The position numbers and the translations under genes are program-made. The notes under the pieces were generated by a model. The model saw only the letters and a list, made by a program, of their open reading frames with translations, had not been told where the DNA came from and ran no database searches. A stretch of DNA of 64,000 nucleotides from positions 62,001-126,000 of the forward strand of contig NZ_ACZP01000020.1 of NCBI RefSeq assembly GCF_000176175.1, in the 5' to 3' direction. The stretch is from Vibrio furnissii CIP 102972 (GTDB lineage Bacteria; Pseudomonadota; Gammaproteobacteria; Enterobacterales; Vibrionaceae). Positions 16,894-26,280 of this stretch are shown piece after piece (position 1 is the stretch's first letter; each line of letters starts with the position of its first letter).

Positions 16894-19029
16894 TTATTCA
16901 GCTGCTGGTGCATCTTGTGCCGCTGGCGCTTCTTCAGCTGGTTTCTCAACCGCTTCTTTCATGCTCAGACGGACACGGCCTTGACGGTCGATTTCCAGAA
17001 CTTTAACTTGTACTTCTTGGCCTTCAGACAGAACGTCAGACACTTTCTCGATACGCTTGTCAGCGATTTGAGAGATGTGAACCAGACCATCTTTACCTGG
17101 CAGTACGGTAACGAATGCGCCGAAGTCAGCCAGACGTGCCACTTTACCGGTGTAGATCTTACCCACTTCAACTTCTGCGGTGATCTGCTCGATACGACGG
17201 ATCGCATCTTGTGCTTGCTCACCTGAAGTTGCCGCGATTTTGATGGTGCCGTCATCTTCGATTTCAATGGTCGTGCCAGTTTCTTCAGTCAGCTGACGAA
17301 TCACTGCACCGCCTTTACCGATCACGTCTTTGATCTTGTCTGCGCTGATCTTCATGGTGTGGATACGTGGCGCGAATTGAGAGATATCGTCACGAGCACC
17401 AGAGATTGCTTGATCCATAACCGACAGAATGTGCAGACGTGCACCTTTTGCTTGGTTCAGAGCGATCTGCATGATCTCTTTGGTGATACCTTCAATCTTG
17501 ATGTCCATCTGCAGTGCAGTCACACCGTTTGAAGTACCCGCTACTTTAAAGTCCATGTCGCCCAGGTGGTCTTCGTCACCCAGAATGTCAGACAGAACCA
17601 CGAAGTCATCTTCTTCTTTCACCAGACCCATTGCGATACCCGCAACCGATGCTTTGATTGGCACACCCGCGTCCATCAGAGCCAGTGAAGAACCACATAC
17701 AGACGCCATAGAAGACGAACCGTTTGATTCAGTGATTTCAGAAACCACACGTACGGTATATGGGAATTCATCGATAGAAGGCATCACTGCAGCAATACCG
17801 CGTTTTGCCAGACGACCGTGACCAATTTCACGACGCTTAGGAGAACCGACAAAACCAGTCTCGCCCACACAGTATGGAGGGAAGTTGTAGTGCAGCAGGA
17901 AGTGATCTTTTCGCTCGCCAGTCAGTTCGTCGATGATTTGCGCATCACGTTGAGTACCCAGAGTCGCCGTCACCAGCGCCTGAGTTTCACCGCGAGTAAA
18001 CAGCGCACTACCGTGGGTACGTGGCAGAACGCCAGTACGTACGTCTAGTGCACGAACCATGTCTTTTTCACGGCCATCGATACGTGGGTTGCCAGCGATG
18101 ATGCTACGACGTACCACAGTTTTTTCTAGGTCATGGAAAATAGTGTGAATTTCTTTTGGATTCAGCTCTTCGTTTTCAGCCAGCAGCGTTGCGCTGACTT
18201 CAGCACTGATTTCGTGGATGCGGTCATAACGCGCCATTTTTTCAGTGATTTGGTATGCTTCAACCAGTTTCGCTTCTGCAAGTTCAGCGATTTTAGCCGT
18301 CAGAGCCGTGTTCTCTTCTGGCGCAACCCAATCCCATGCTGGTGTCGCAACTTCTGCTGCAAATTCGTTGATCGCTTTGATCACAGTTTGTTGTTGGTCG
18401 TGACCAAATACAACCGCAGACAGCATCTCTTCTTCAGACAGAACTTCTGCTTCAGATTCAACCATCAGCACAGCAGATTCAGTACCGGCAACCACAAGGT
18501 CAAGCTTTGATGTTGCCAGCTCAGTGTTGCTTGGGTTCAGAACCAATTGACCATCGATGTGACCCACACGTGCAGCACCGATAGGACCGTTGAACGGAAT
18601 ACCAGAGATCGCTAGCGCAGCAGAAGTACCAATCATGGTCACGATGTCAGGTTGTACGTCTGGGTTAACAGACACAACAGTCGCAATCACTTGAACTTCG
18701 TTTTTAAATGCATCAGGGAACAGCGGACGGATTGGACGGTCGATCAGACGAGCAGTCAGCGTTTCGCCTTCAGAAGGACGGCCTTCGCGTTTAAAGAAAC
18801 CACCTGGGATTTTCCCTGCAGCGTAAGTACGCTCTTGGTAGTTTACGGTCAGCGGGAAGAAATCTTGGCCTTCAACGGCTTCTTTCTTACCAACCACGCT
18901 TACGAATACTGCTGTATCGTCCATCGTTACCATGACAGCTGCCGTTGCTTGACGAGCCATCACGCCAGTTTCCAGTGTCACGGTGTGGTTACCGTACTGG
19001 AATGTTTTTACTACTGGTTTTTCAAACAT
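16894..19029 (-). CDS. pnp: Polynucleotide phosphorylase
   Basis: 3'-5' exoribonuclease, core of the RNA degradosome, using phosphate to release NDPs. The protein has 711 residues, normal length. Two RNase PH-like halves are followed by a KH domain (KDVIGKGGAVIRQLTEETG) and a C-terminal S1 domain (GKVARLADFGAFV). The ATG at 19029 has AAGGA upstream and gives the family start MFEKPVVKTFQYG; the frame extends further to 19080. The leader carries a long hairpin resembling the RNase III autoregulatory site of E. coli pnp. Confidence 0.95.
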   Translation of the reverse strand: MFEKPVVKTFQYGNHTVTLETGVMARQATAAVMVTMDDTAVFVSVVGKKEAVEGQDFFPLTVNYQERTYAAGKIPGGFFKREGRPSEGETLTARLIDRPIRPLFPDAFKNEVQVIATVVSVNPDVQPDIVTMIGTSAALAISGIPFNGPIGAARVGHIDGQLVLNPSNTELATSKLDLVVAGTESAVLMVESEAEVLSEEEMLSAVVFGHDQQQTVIKAINEFAAEVATPAWDWVAPEENTALTAKIAELAEAKLVEAYQITEKMARYDRIHEISAEVSATLLAENEELNPKEIHTIFHDLEKTVVRRSIIAGNPRIDGREKDMVRALDVRTGVLPRTHGSALFTRGETQALVTATLGTQRDAQIIDELTGERKDHFLLHYNFPPYCVGETGFVGSPKRREIGHGRLAKRGIAAVMPSIDEFPYTVRVVSEITESNGSSSMASVCGSSLALMDAGVPIKASVAGIAMGLVKEEDDFVVLSDILGDEDHLGDMDFKVAGTSNGVTALQMDIKIEGITKEIMQIALNQAKGARLHILSVMDQAISGARDDISQFAPRIHTMKISADKIKDVIGKGGAVIRQLTEETGTTIEIEDDGTIKIAATSGEQAQDAIRRIEQITAEVEVGKIYTGKVARLADFGAFVTVLPGKDGLVHISQIADKRIEKVSDVLSEGQEVQVKVLEIDRQGRVRLSMKEAVEKPAEEAPAAQDAPAAE

Positions 19030-19092
19030 TGAGTTTTTCCTTTTCCAGGGCGTACCTGGATGAATCGATTGAGGTCTCAAAACATCACCAAT

Positions 19093-19142
19093 CGCGACTA
19101 GTAAAAACGGACTGATTGCCCAATCGGTTTTTAATAGCCGCG
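19093..19142 (-). promoter_or_regulatory. pnp leader stem-loop (probable RNase III processing site)
   Basis: On the minus strand, a 50-base imperfect hairpin with outer arms CGCGGCTA / TAGTCGCG, inner arms AAAAAC / GTTTTT and a GATTG / CAATC tip lies about 64 bases before the pnp start. In E. coli, RNase III cuts such a stem and PNPase then represses its own synthesis. Position and shape agree; function is inferred. Confidence 0.6.
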
Positions 19143-19260
19143 ACCTGTTGGCCGACTTACGGTGACTGTAATGCCTTGAGTTTAGATAATGCTGACTCCA
19201 TCGAGTCAGACGGCGGGTAGTATAAACTACATTGCGAAAGATGTGCCAAATTTAGATAAC

Positions 19261-19286
19261 AAAAAAGGGGCATATAGCCCCTTTTT
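19261..19286 (-). terminator. rpsO-pnp intercistronic terminator
   Basis: A stem of about 9-10 bp (GGGGC core, loop ATATA) with a T-run on the minus strand lies 28 bases after the rpsO stop. The same arrangement in E. coli gives partial termination between rpsO and pnp. Confidence 0.82.
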
Positions 19287-19313
19287 AAACAAACTGTACT
19301 ATGCAGTCACTGA

Positions 19314-19583
19314 TTAGCGACGTAGGCCTAGACGTTTGATTAGATCTTGGTAACGAGACAGGTCTTTGCCTTTCAGGTAATCAAGAAGTTTACGACGGCT
19401 AGAAACCATGCGTAGCAGACCACGACGGCTGTGGTGATCGCCTTTGTGCGCTTTGAAGTGACCTTGCAGGTGGTTGATAGAAGCAGTCAGTAGAGCTACT
19501 TGAACTTCTGGTGAACCAGTATCGCCTTCGGCACGTGCGTATTCAGCAACGATTGCTGCTTTAGTTTCTGCATTCAGAGACAT
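19314..19583 (-). CDS. rpsO: 30S ribosomal protein S15
   Basis: 89-residue primary 16S rRNA binding protein of the small-subunit platform. Length and sequence (MSLNAETKAAIVAEYARAEG, then DTGSPEVQVALLT and HSRRGLLRMVSSRRKLLDYL) are diagnostic. A good ribosome-binding site (AGGAGAGA) precedes the ATG. The leader holds a stem-loop that may be the autoregulatory S15 target. It sits between truB and pnp, as usual. Confidence 0.97.
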   Translation of the reverse strand: MSLNAETKAAIVAEYARAEGDTGSPEVQVALLTASINHLQGHFKAHKGDHHSRRGLLRMVSSRRKLLDYLKGKDLSRYQDLIKRLGLRR

Positions 19584-19614
19584 AATTCTCTCCTAAAGAG
19601 TTAAGTTTATATTT

Positions 19615-19644
19615 GTGTCAGCCAATCTCTGATTCAGCCGACAC
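19615..19644 (-). promoter_or_regulatory. rpsO leader stem-loop, candidate S15 autoregulatory target
   Basis: In the rpsO 5' UTR, arms GTGTC and GACAC enclose an inner AATC-AGA-GATT hairpin. S15 represses its own mRNA through a structured leader in E. coli. Here the location fits, but the pseudoknot was not modelled. Confidence 0.45.
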
Positions 19645-19655
19645 GAGGAGCGCGA

Positions 19656-19684
19656 ATTATAGGGAATTATTCCCCTTCGCACAA
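19656..19684 (-). promoter_or_regulatory. rpsO promoter
   Basis: On the minus strand, -35 TTGTGC (19679-19684), a 17-base spacer and a perfect -10 TATAAT (19656-19661) lie between truB and rpsO. The start point would be near 19649, leaving a leader of about 65 bases. Confidence 0.7.
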
Positions 19685-19699
19685 GATCAAAAAAGACCG

Positions 19700-20647
19700 T
19701 TACTCAGCGTCTGTCGGGTAAACCACCAAACGTTTTGGCGCAATTTTGCCATCGTCATTCATTTCACCCACGCCCAAGAAGAGTTTCTCCTCTCCGCCGG
19801 TCAAACGAACGAAGCAATCACTTGGCGCGCCGAAGACTTGCACCGCTTGGCCGTGTTGCACCATGTGAACCAGTTCAGGCACCAGATTCACTTCTGGCAA
19901 ATCCTGCACTGCGGTATCCATTGGCAGCAGCAACGCATCCAACACGTCGTAAGGCGAGCGCTCTTCACGCTTGGCGTCTTCCACCATCGCGTTGAGTTGG
20001 TCTAATGTGACCATGTTTTCATACGGGTACTTCGCCACACCAGTGCGACGCAGCATTGTGACATGCGCACCGCAGCCCAGCATTTCGCCTAAATCATCAA
20101 CGATGGTTCGAATGTACGTGCCTTTTGAGCAGTGCACTTCCATTTCCACTTCATCGCCTTCAAAGCGATGCAGGACGATGTCGTACACGGTAATTTTGCG
20201 CGCTTCGCGTGGCACTTCAATACCTTGGCGTGCGTATTCGTACAACGGACGTCCTTGATATTTCAGCGCAGAAAACATCGATGGCACCTGATCGGTTTCG
20301 CCACGGAATGATTCAATCTTGGCCAGCAAAGTCTCGCGATCGACCTGCACCGGGCGGGTTTCCACCACGTCACCGTCAGAGTCTGAGGTGTCGGTGCGCT
20401 CACCTAGTTTGGCAATCACGCGATAGCGTTTGTCGGAATCAAGCAGGAACTGGGAGAACTTGGTCGCTTCGCCAAGGCAAATCGGCAGCATACCGGTTGC
20501 AAGCGGATCCAGCGCACCGGTATGTCCAGCTTTTTCGGCGAAAAACAGGCGCTTCACTTTCTGTAAAATGTCGTTTGATGAAATGCCTGTTGACTTATCT
20601 AGCAACAGCACACCGTTGATCGCACGGCCTTTACGACGACGCGCCAT
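19700..20647 (-). CDS. truB: tRNA pseudouridine(55) synthase TruB
   Basis: Makes pseudouridine 55 in the T-loop of tRNAs. The protein has 315 residues. The catalytic motif GALDPLATGMLP contains the essential aspartate, and the N-terminus RRRKGRAINGVLLLDKSTG is typical; a PUA-like C-terminal domain follows. The start overlaps the rbfA stop by one base (TAATG), showing coupled translation. Confidence 0.96.
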   Translation of the reverse strand: MARRRKGRAINGVLLLDKSTGISSNDILQKVKRLFFAEKAGHTGALDPLATGMLPICLGEATKFSQFLLDSDKRYRVIAKLGERTDTSDSDGDVVETRPVQVDRETLLAKIESFRGETDQVPSMFSALKYQGRPLYEYARQGIEVPREARKITVYDIVLHRFEGDEVEMEVHCSKGTYIRTIVDDLGEMLGCGAHVTMLRRTGVAKYPYENMVTLDQLNAMVEDAKREERSPYDVLDALLLPMDTAVQDLPEVNLVPELVHMVQHGQAVQVFGAPSDCFVRLTGGEEKLFLGVGEMNDDGKIAPKRLVVYPTDAE

Positions 20648-21042
20648 TACTCTTCGTCCTCACGACCCGATTCTTTTTGCTTTTGCTTGTCTTGACTGAC
20701 CACTTCGGTCACCAAGTTAGACATACGCATACCTTCCACCAAGGTGTTGTCGTAGTGGAAACGAATCTCTGGCGTCAGACGCAGACGAATGCGTTTGCCC
20801 AGCATCATACGGATGTGCACTTCGTGCTCACGCAGCGCATTCAGGCATGATTCTGGCGTTTGCTCACCCACGCACAGGAAGGTCACGAAAACTTTGGCGT
20901 AAGCCAGATCGCGAGACACTTCAACGTCAGAAATGGTCACCATCCCCAGGCGGGAATCGCGCACTTCGCGTTGTAGAATCATCGCTAATTCTTTTTGTAA
21001 TTGCTGTGCCACACGTTGAGTACGGCTAAATTCTTTTGGCAT
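20647..21042 (-). CDS. rbfA: Ribosome-binding factor A
   Basis: 131-residue KH-fold protein that binds the 30S subunit and aids 16S rRNA 5'-end maturation, important in the cold. The segments MPKEFSRTQRVAQQLQKELA and DVEVSRDLAYAKVFVTF are typical. The acidic/basic C-terminal tail (QKQKESGREDEE) is expected to be disordered. It lies between infB (99-base gap) and truB (overlap). Confidence 0.95.
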   Translation of the reverse strand: MPKEFSRTQRVAQQLQKELAMILQREVRDSRLGMVTISDVEVSRDLAYAKVFVTFLCVGEQTPESCLNALREHEVHIRMMLGKRIRLRLTPEIRFHYDNTLVEGMRMSNLVTEVVSQDKQKQKESGREDEE

Positions 21043-21141
21043 ATTCTTTTCTCACTGATAGAAAGAATGGGGGGATGGTTTACCCAGCCCCCCATGGTGT
21101 ATTCAACAACCTAAACTTGCCGATAATGCAATTTTAGTTGG

Positions 21142-23847
21142 TTAGTCGATGGTGCGTTGAATCTCAACAACTTCGAACACTTCGATCTGGTCGCCTACGC
21201 GAACGTCGTTGTAGTTCTTCACGCCGATACCACACTCGTAACCATTCTTCACTTCTGCGACGTCATCTTTAAAGCGACGCAGAGATTCCAGTTCGCCTTC
21301 GTAGATAACCACGTTATCACGCAGTACGCGAATTGGGTTATGACGCTTGATGGTACCTTCGGTCACCATACAACCAGCAATTGCACCCAGTTTCGGTGAC
21401 TTGAACACGTCACGAACTTCAGCAAGACCAATGATCTCTTGCTTGAATTCTGGAGCCAGCATACCGCTCATCGCTTGTTTCACTTCGTCGATCAATTGGT
21501 AAATGATCGAGTAGTAGCGAAGGTCGATATTTTCTGCTTCGATTGTACGACGCGCTGATGCATCCGCACGAACGTTAAAGCCGACAACGATAGCATTTGA
21601 TGCAGCGGCCAAGACGGCATCTGTCTCAGTAATACCACCGACGCCTGAACCCACGATGTTCACTTTCACTTCGTCAGTCGACAGTTTCAGTAGTGAGTCA
21701 GCGATTGCTTCAACCGAACCTTGTACGTCTGCTTTCAGAACGATGTTCAGTTCAGCAACGTCACCGGCAGCCATGTTCGAGAACATGTTTTCCAGTTTCG
21801 ATTTCTGCTGACGAGCCAATTTCACTTCGCGGAACTTCCCTTGACGGTAGTTCGCTACTTCACGTGCTTTACGCTCATCACGAACAACTGTTGCTTCATC
21901 ACCAGCTGCAGGAACGCCTGACAGACCCAGGATTTCCACAGGGATAGAAGGACCAGCTTCGTCCACTTCTTCACCCAGCTCATCACGCATTGCACGAACG
22001 CGGCCATATTCTTGACCACACAGTACGATGTCGCCTTTGTGAAGCGTACCCGACTGAACCAGAACGGTTGCAACTGGACCACGACCTTTATCTAGGCGTG
22101 ATTCAATCACCACACCAGAGGCCATGCCGTCTTTCACGGCGTGCAGTTCTAGCACTTCCGCTTGCAGCAGAATCGCTTCTAGCAGTGAATCGATGTTAGT
22201 GCCCTGTTTTGCAGAGATGTGAACGAAGATGTTCTCGCCGCCCCATTCCTCAGGAATCACGTCGTATGCCGCCAGTTCGTTCTTCACGTTATCTGGGTTC
22301 GCTGCTTCTTTATCGATCTTGTTGACCGCAACAATCAAAGGTACGCCGGCCGCTTTCGCGTGCTGGATCGCTTCAACTGTTTGTGGCATCACGCCATCGT
22401 CCGCTGCAACCACAAGAACAACGATATCCGTCGCTTGAGCACCACGAGCACGCATTGACGTAAACGCCGCGTGTCCCGGAGTATCAAGGAAGGTGATCAT
22501 GCCGTTTGGCGTTTCAACGTGGTAAGCACCGATGTGCTGAGTAATACCACCCGCTTCGCCAGACGCAACGTGTGTACGACGAATGTAGTCCAGTGTTGAC
22601 GTTTTACCGTGGTCAACGTGACCCATGATGGTCACAACTGGTGCACGTGGCACAGACTCAAATTCGTCATCACGGTCAGACAGAACGGCTTCTTCCAGTT
22701 CGTTCTCTTTACGGATGATCACTTTGTGACCCATTTCTTCTGCAACCAGCTGCGCAGTTTCTTGGTCAATCACTTGGTTGATGGTTGCCATTGCGCCCAG
22801 TTTCATCATCACTTTGATGACTTCTGTCGCTTTCACAGACATCTTTTGAGCCAGCTCAGACACGACGATAGTTTCGCCGATGACTACATCTGATTTTGCA
22901 ACCACAGCGCTCTTATCGAAGCCATGTTGCATTGATGAAGGCTTGCTGATGCGACCTTTACGACCGGCTTTGCCACCGCGAGCACGAGAATTGTCACGCT
23001 CTTGTTTATCATCGCGAGAAGACATTTTTTTCTTGTTCGCTTTGGTAGAACGACGGCTGGAACCTTCTTCACGACGGTCTGCTTCATCTTCGGCTTCACG
23101 AGCGTAGCGTGAAGTCGTTACGTGGTAATCTGTATCTTCTTGCATATCACCCTTTTTCTCTTCTTCAGCAGACCAACGCTCTTTATTTAATTCGGCCAAT
23201 TCACGCGCTTTTTCAAGCTGACGGCTACTTTCCTCTTCAGCCTTACGTTTCGCTTCTTCTTCCTGGCGATGTTTCAGTGCTTCGGCTTCTTTTCGCGCTG
23301 CTTCTTGCTTAGATTTATCTTCAGCAGAACGCTCACGTTTTGCTTCTTGAGCTTCGCGCTTCACTTTATCTTCAGTGTCGCGTTTTGCTTTTTCTTCCGC
23401 GTCACGTTTTGCTTTTTCTTCCGCTTCACGTTTCGCTGCTTCTGCAGCTTCACGTTTCAGCGCTTCTTCAGCATCACGTTTCGCTTGTTCTTCCGCTTCA
23501 CGTTTTGCAGCTTCTTCAGCTTCACGTGTCGCTTCATCTTCGATTGTACTGCGCTTAACATACGTACGTTTTTTGCGCACTTCAACCTGAACATTCTTAC
23601 TTTTACCGCCACCGGCGTTCACGCTCAGTGTACTACGGGTCTTACGCTGGAGTGTCAAACGAGTTGGCTCTGCAGCCGTTGCTTCGCCATGCTCTTTACG
23701 TAGGTGGGAAAGAAGCTTCTGCTTCTCGTCCTCGGTTACGCTGTCAGAGCCTGATTTTGTCATCCCAGCATCAGCAAGTTGCTCTAATAAGCGGTCAATT
23801 GGAGTACCAATTTCTTCACTCAGTGATTTAACTGTAAGTTGTGTCAT
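21142..23847 (-). CDS. infB: Translation initiation factor IF-2
   Basis: GTPase that brings fMet-tRNA to the 30S subunit and promotes subunit joining. The protein has 901 residues. An IF2_N domain (1-50) is followed by a long, charged, repetitive region (about 105-300). The G domain follows (GHVDHGKT near 409, DTPGH near 455, NKID near 509), then domains II-IV. The octad repeats in the linker are described separately. Internal starts, known in E. coli infB, were not assessed. It lies 24 bases after nusA. Confidence 0.97.
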   Translation of the reverse strand: MTQLTVKSLSEEIGTPIDRLLEQLADAGMTKSGSDSVTEDEKQKLLSHLRKEHGEATAAEPTRLTLQRKTRSTLSVNAGGGKSKNVQVEVRKKRTYVKRSTIEDEATREAEEAAKREAEEQAKRDAEEALKREAAEAAKREAEEKAKRDAEEKAKRDTEDKVKREAQEAKRERSAEDKSKQEAARKEAEALKHRQEEEAKRKAEEESSRQLEKARELAELNKERWSAEEEKKGDMQEDTDYHVTTSRYAREAEDEADRREEGSSRRSTKANKKKMSSRDDKQERDNSRARGGKAGRKGRISKPSSMQHGFDKSAVVAKSDVVIGETIVVSELAQKMSVKATEVIKVMMKLGAMATINQVIDQETAQLVAEEMGHKVIIRKENELEEAVLSDRDDEFESVPRAPVVTIMGHVDHGKTSTLDYIRRTHVASGEAGGITQHIGAYHVETPNGMITFLDTPGHAAFTSMRARGAQATDIVVLVVAADDGVMPQTVEAIQHAKAAGVPLIVAVNKIDKEAANPDNVKNELAAYDVIPEEWGGENIFVHISAKQGTNIDSLLEAILLQAEVLELHAVKDGMASGVVIESRLDKGRGPVATVLVQSGTLHKGDIVLCGQEYGRVRAMRDELGEEVDEAGPSIPVEILGLSGVPAAGDEATVVRDERKAREVANYRQGKFREVKLARQQKSKLENMFSNMAAGDVAELNIVLKADVQGSVEAIADSLLKLSTDEVKVNIVGSGVGGITETDAVLAAASNAIVVGFNVRADASARRTIEAENIDLRYYSIIYQLIDEVKQAMSGMLAPEFKQEIIGLAEVRDVFKSPKLGAIAGCMVTEGTIKRHNPIRVLRDNVVIYEGELESLRRFKDDVAEVKNGYECGIGVKNYNDVRVGDQIEVFEVVEIQRTID
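23340..23530 (-). repeat. 24-base tandem repeats coding AKREAEEx octads in IF-2
   Basis: About seven degenerate copies of a 24-base unit encode octapeptides such as AKREAEEK and AKRDAEEK (residues about 114-168). Neighbouring units are nearly identical at the DNA level, which suggests expansion by slippage. The product should be a long charged helix linking the N-terminal domain to the G domain. Confidence 0.85.
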
Positions 23848-23871
23848 GCCGCTTCCTCCCCTTGCTGAAAA

Positions 23872-25359
23872 TTATGCGTCTTCGCCAAACCAACAAATGT
23901 TGCGAGCCGCCATAATTAATTCGCCTGCACGCTCTTCGGTTAGGCCTTCGATTCCTTCTAGATCGTCAATCCCCTGATCTGCGAGATCTTCCAGTGTTGC
24001 AACACCTTTCGCAGCCAGTTTGAACGCCATTTCGCGTTCTAGGCCTTCCAGTGCCAGCAGATCTTCTGCAGGCTCAAGACCTTCATACGATTCTTCTTGT
24101 GCCAACGCGATGGTAGTCAGCGCGTCTTTCGCACGGGTACGTAGTTCTTCAACCAGATCTTCATCCAGTCCGTCTACTTCCAGCAGTTCATGAACTGGGA
24201 CGTAGGCGATTTCTTCTAGAGTCGAGAAGCCTTCTTCAACCAATAGCTCCGCGAAATCCTGTTCGATATCCAGGTACTTCATGAAGTTCTCGATAGAAGC
24301 CATTGACTCTTCTTGGTGTTTCTTCTGCAGATCCGCCACAGTCATGACGTTCAGTTCCCAACCTGTTAGTTGAGATGCCAGACGAACGTTTTGACCATTA
24401 CGGCCAATCGCCTGTGCTAGGTTGTCTGCTTCAACCGCGATGTCCATCGCGTGTGCATCTTCATCAACGATGATCGACGCAACATCGGCTGGCGCCATCG
24501 CATTAATCACGAATTGTGCTGGGTTATCATCCCAAAGCACGATATCAATACGCTCGCCACACAGTTCGCCTGAAACCGCCTGAACACGTGCACCACGCAT
24601 ACCCACGCATGCGCCCACAGGGTCAATGCGTTTGTCGTTGGTTTTCACCGCGATTTTCGCACGAGAACCTGGGTCACGCGCAGCACCTTTCAGTTCAATC
24701 AGCTCTTCGCCAATTTCAGGTACTTCAACGCGGAACAGTTCGGCCAACATTTCTGGCTTAGAACGTGTGATGAACAGTTGGAAGCCGCGCGCTTCTGGCG
24801 CTACTTTGTACAGCAGGCCACGAACACGGTCGCCTGGGCGGAAGTTTTCGCGTGGCAATTGGTCTTCACGTAGAATCACAGCTTCAGCGTTGCTGCCCAG
24901 ATCCAGAATCACAGTATCGCGGTTCACTTTCTTCACCACGCCGGTGATCAAGTCGCCTTCGTTATCGATGAACTGTTCAACGATTTGAGCACGTTCTGCT
25001 TCACGCACTTTCTGTACGATCACTTGTTTCGCCGTTTGAGTCGTAATACGGTCAAACGTCACGGATTCGATTTCATCTTCAATGAAGTCACCCAGTTTCA
25101 CCGATTCATCATCGTAAACTGCTGCTTCCAAAGAGATCTCTTTGGTTGGGTTTTCAACTTCGTCAACCACTAACCAACGACGGAACGTGTTGAATTCACC
25201 GGTTTTACGGTCAATCGCAACACGCACATCGATTTCGATTTCATATTTCTTCTTTGTAGACGTCGCCAGCGCAATTTCAAGCGCTTCAAAAATACGCTCA
25301 CGAGGTACCGCTTTCTCGTTAGAAACCGCCTCAACAACCGCTAAAATTTCTTTACTCAT
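23872..25359 (-). CDS. nusA: Transcription termination/antitermination factor NusA
   Basis: RNA polymerase-binding factor that controls pausing, termination and rRNA antitermination. The protein has 495 residues. The N-terminal polymerase-binding domain (MSKEILAVVEAVSNEKAVPR) is followed by S1, two KH domains (DPVGACVGMRGARVQAVSGE, then AIGRNGQNVRLAS) and two acidic repeats at the C-terminus that contact the alpha subunit and N. It is the second protein gene of the rimP-nusA-infB operon. Confidence 0.97.
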   Translation of the reverse strand: MSKEILAVVEAVSNEKAVPRERIFEALEIALATSTKKKYEIEIDVRVAIDRKTGEFNTFRRWLVVDEVENPTKEISLEAAVYDDESVKLGDFIEDEIESVTFDRITTQTAKQVIVQKVREAERAQIVEQFIDNEGDLITGVVKKVNRDTVILDLGSNAEAVILREDQLPRENFRPGDRVRGLLYKVAPEARGFQLFITRSKPEMLAELFRVEVPEIGEELIELKGAARDPGSRAKIAVKTNDKRIDPVGACVGMRGARVQAVSGELCGERIDIVLWDDNPAQFVINAMAPADVASIIVDEDAHAMDIAVEADNLAQAIGRNGQNVRLASQLTGWELNVMTVADLQKKHQEESMASIENFMKYLDIEQDFAELLVEEGFSTLEEIAYVPVHELLEVDGLDEDLVEELRTRAKDALTTIALAQEESYEGLEPAEDLLALEGLEREMAFKLAAKGVATLEDLADQGIDDLEGIEGLTEERAGELIMAARNICWFGEDA

Positions 25360-25377
25360 TGTTATAGCCTCTAAGAC

Positions 25378-25833
25378 TTAAAATTTAGGGATCAGGTTAG
25401 CTTTAGAAATGTTGCTGAGAGCGAAGTGTTCTTCTTGCCCGTCAACCATGACATTGATGGTTTCACCGTCGGCGCCCAGGATTTCACCTTTCCACTTGCG
25501 ACGGTTGCCCACTGCCATTTTCAACACGATGCTGACCTCGTGACCTTTAAATTGCTCGTAGTGTGCAGCTTTGAAAAGTGGTCTTTCCAAACCTGGTGAA
25601 GAAACTTCAAGGTTGTAAGCCACTGTAATTGGATCTTCAACATCCAACACTGCACTCACTTGATGACTAACTTCTGCACAGTCATCGACGGTAATACCGT
25701 TTTCGTGATCGATATAGATACGTAGCGTTGAGTGCTGTCCTGCACGGACAAATTCTAATCCAACTAACTCATAACCTGATGCAACAACTGGCGCGTCAAG
25801 CATTTCAGTAAGTTGTCTTTCTAAACCAGTCAT
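25378..25833 (-). CDS. rimP: Ribosome maturation factor RimP
   Basis: 151-residue protein needed for maturation of the 30S subunit. Conserved segments include YELVGLEFVRAGQHSTLRIY and YNLEVSSPGLERPLF. GGAG lies 8 bases before the ATG. It is the first protein gene after tRNA-fMet, the same order as E. coli metY-rimP-nusA-infB. Hairpins in the 200 bases before it should modulate read-through from the tRNA. Confidence 0.95.
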   Translation of the reverse strand: MTGLERQLTEMLDAPVVASGYELVGLEFVRAGQHSTLRIYIDHENGITVDDCAEVSHQVSAVLDVEDPITVAYNLEVSSPGLERPLFKAAHYEQFKGHEVSIVLKMAVGNRRKWKGEILGADGETINVMVDGQEEHFALSNISKANLIPKF

Positions 25834-25893
25834 TTAAACCACTCCAGAAACAAAAAAAGGGCATAGAGCCCAATTTAAATTCCAAGCAAGCAC

Positions 25894-25917
25894 CTGAATT
25901 TCAAACGAAAAATTCAG
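25894..25917 (-). promoter_or_regulatory. rimP leader hairpin
   Basis: A perfect 8-bp inverted repeat (CTGAATTT / AAATTCAG) with an 8-base loop lies between the tRNA terminator and rimP. A short GGGC/GCCC hairpin followed by seven T (minus strand) lies further down at about 25850-25872. Both are in the rimP-nusA-infB leader and could act as attenuators; NusA control of its own operon is known in E. coli. Confidence 0.4.
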
Positions 25918-25920
25918 ATA

Positions 25921-25950
25921 ACAAAAAACCCCGAAAGTCGGGGTTTTTGT
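25921..25950 (-). terminator. Terminator downstream of tRNA-fMet
   Basis: A strong hairpin (ACCCCGA / TCGGGGT with flanking A and T runs, 3-base loop) lies about 90 bases after the tRNA. Partial read-through must feed the rimP operon unless another promoter exists. Confidence 0.75.
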
Positions 25951-26038
25951 TGCTGGACCCTGATAAATTGAGAATTTCTTCTCAACTGCAGTGAGGTTCG
26001 CACTGCCAAACTTGAATCCGTAACCTTCAGAGGTTAAT

Positions 26039-26115
<77 letters not shown>

Positions 26116-26169
26116 TCCGACTTGTGAGCAATTATACGCTCTACAAGGTGATTTACAAGTTTGTAAATA

Positions 26170-26253
26170 TGGTGCCGAGAGAGGGACTCGAACCCTCACA
26201 CCTAGGGCGCTAGCACCTCATGCTAGTGTGTCTACCAATTTCACCATCTCGGC
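26170..26253 (-). tRNA. leuU: tRNA-Leu (GAG)
   Basis: 84 bases with encoded CCA and a long variable arm, class II. The acceptor stem GCCGAGA / TCTCGGC is perfect. The anticodon stem CTAGC/GCTAG holds loop ATGAGGT, anticodon GAG, reading CUC and CUU leucine codons. It lies between secG and tRNA-fMet, as in E. coli. Confidence 0.95.
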
Positions 26254-26280
26254 ATAACCTGACTTATCGCTTTCGATAAG

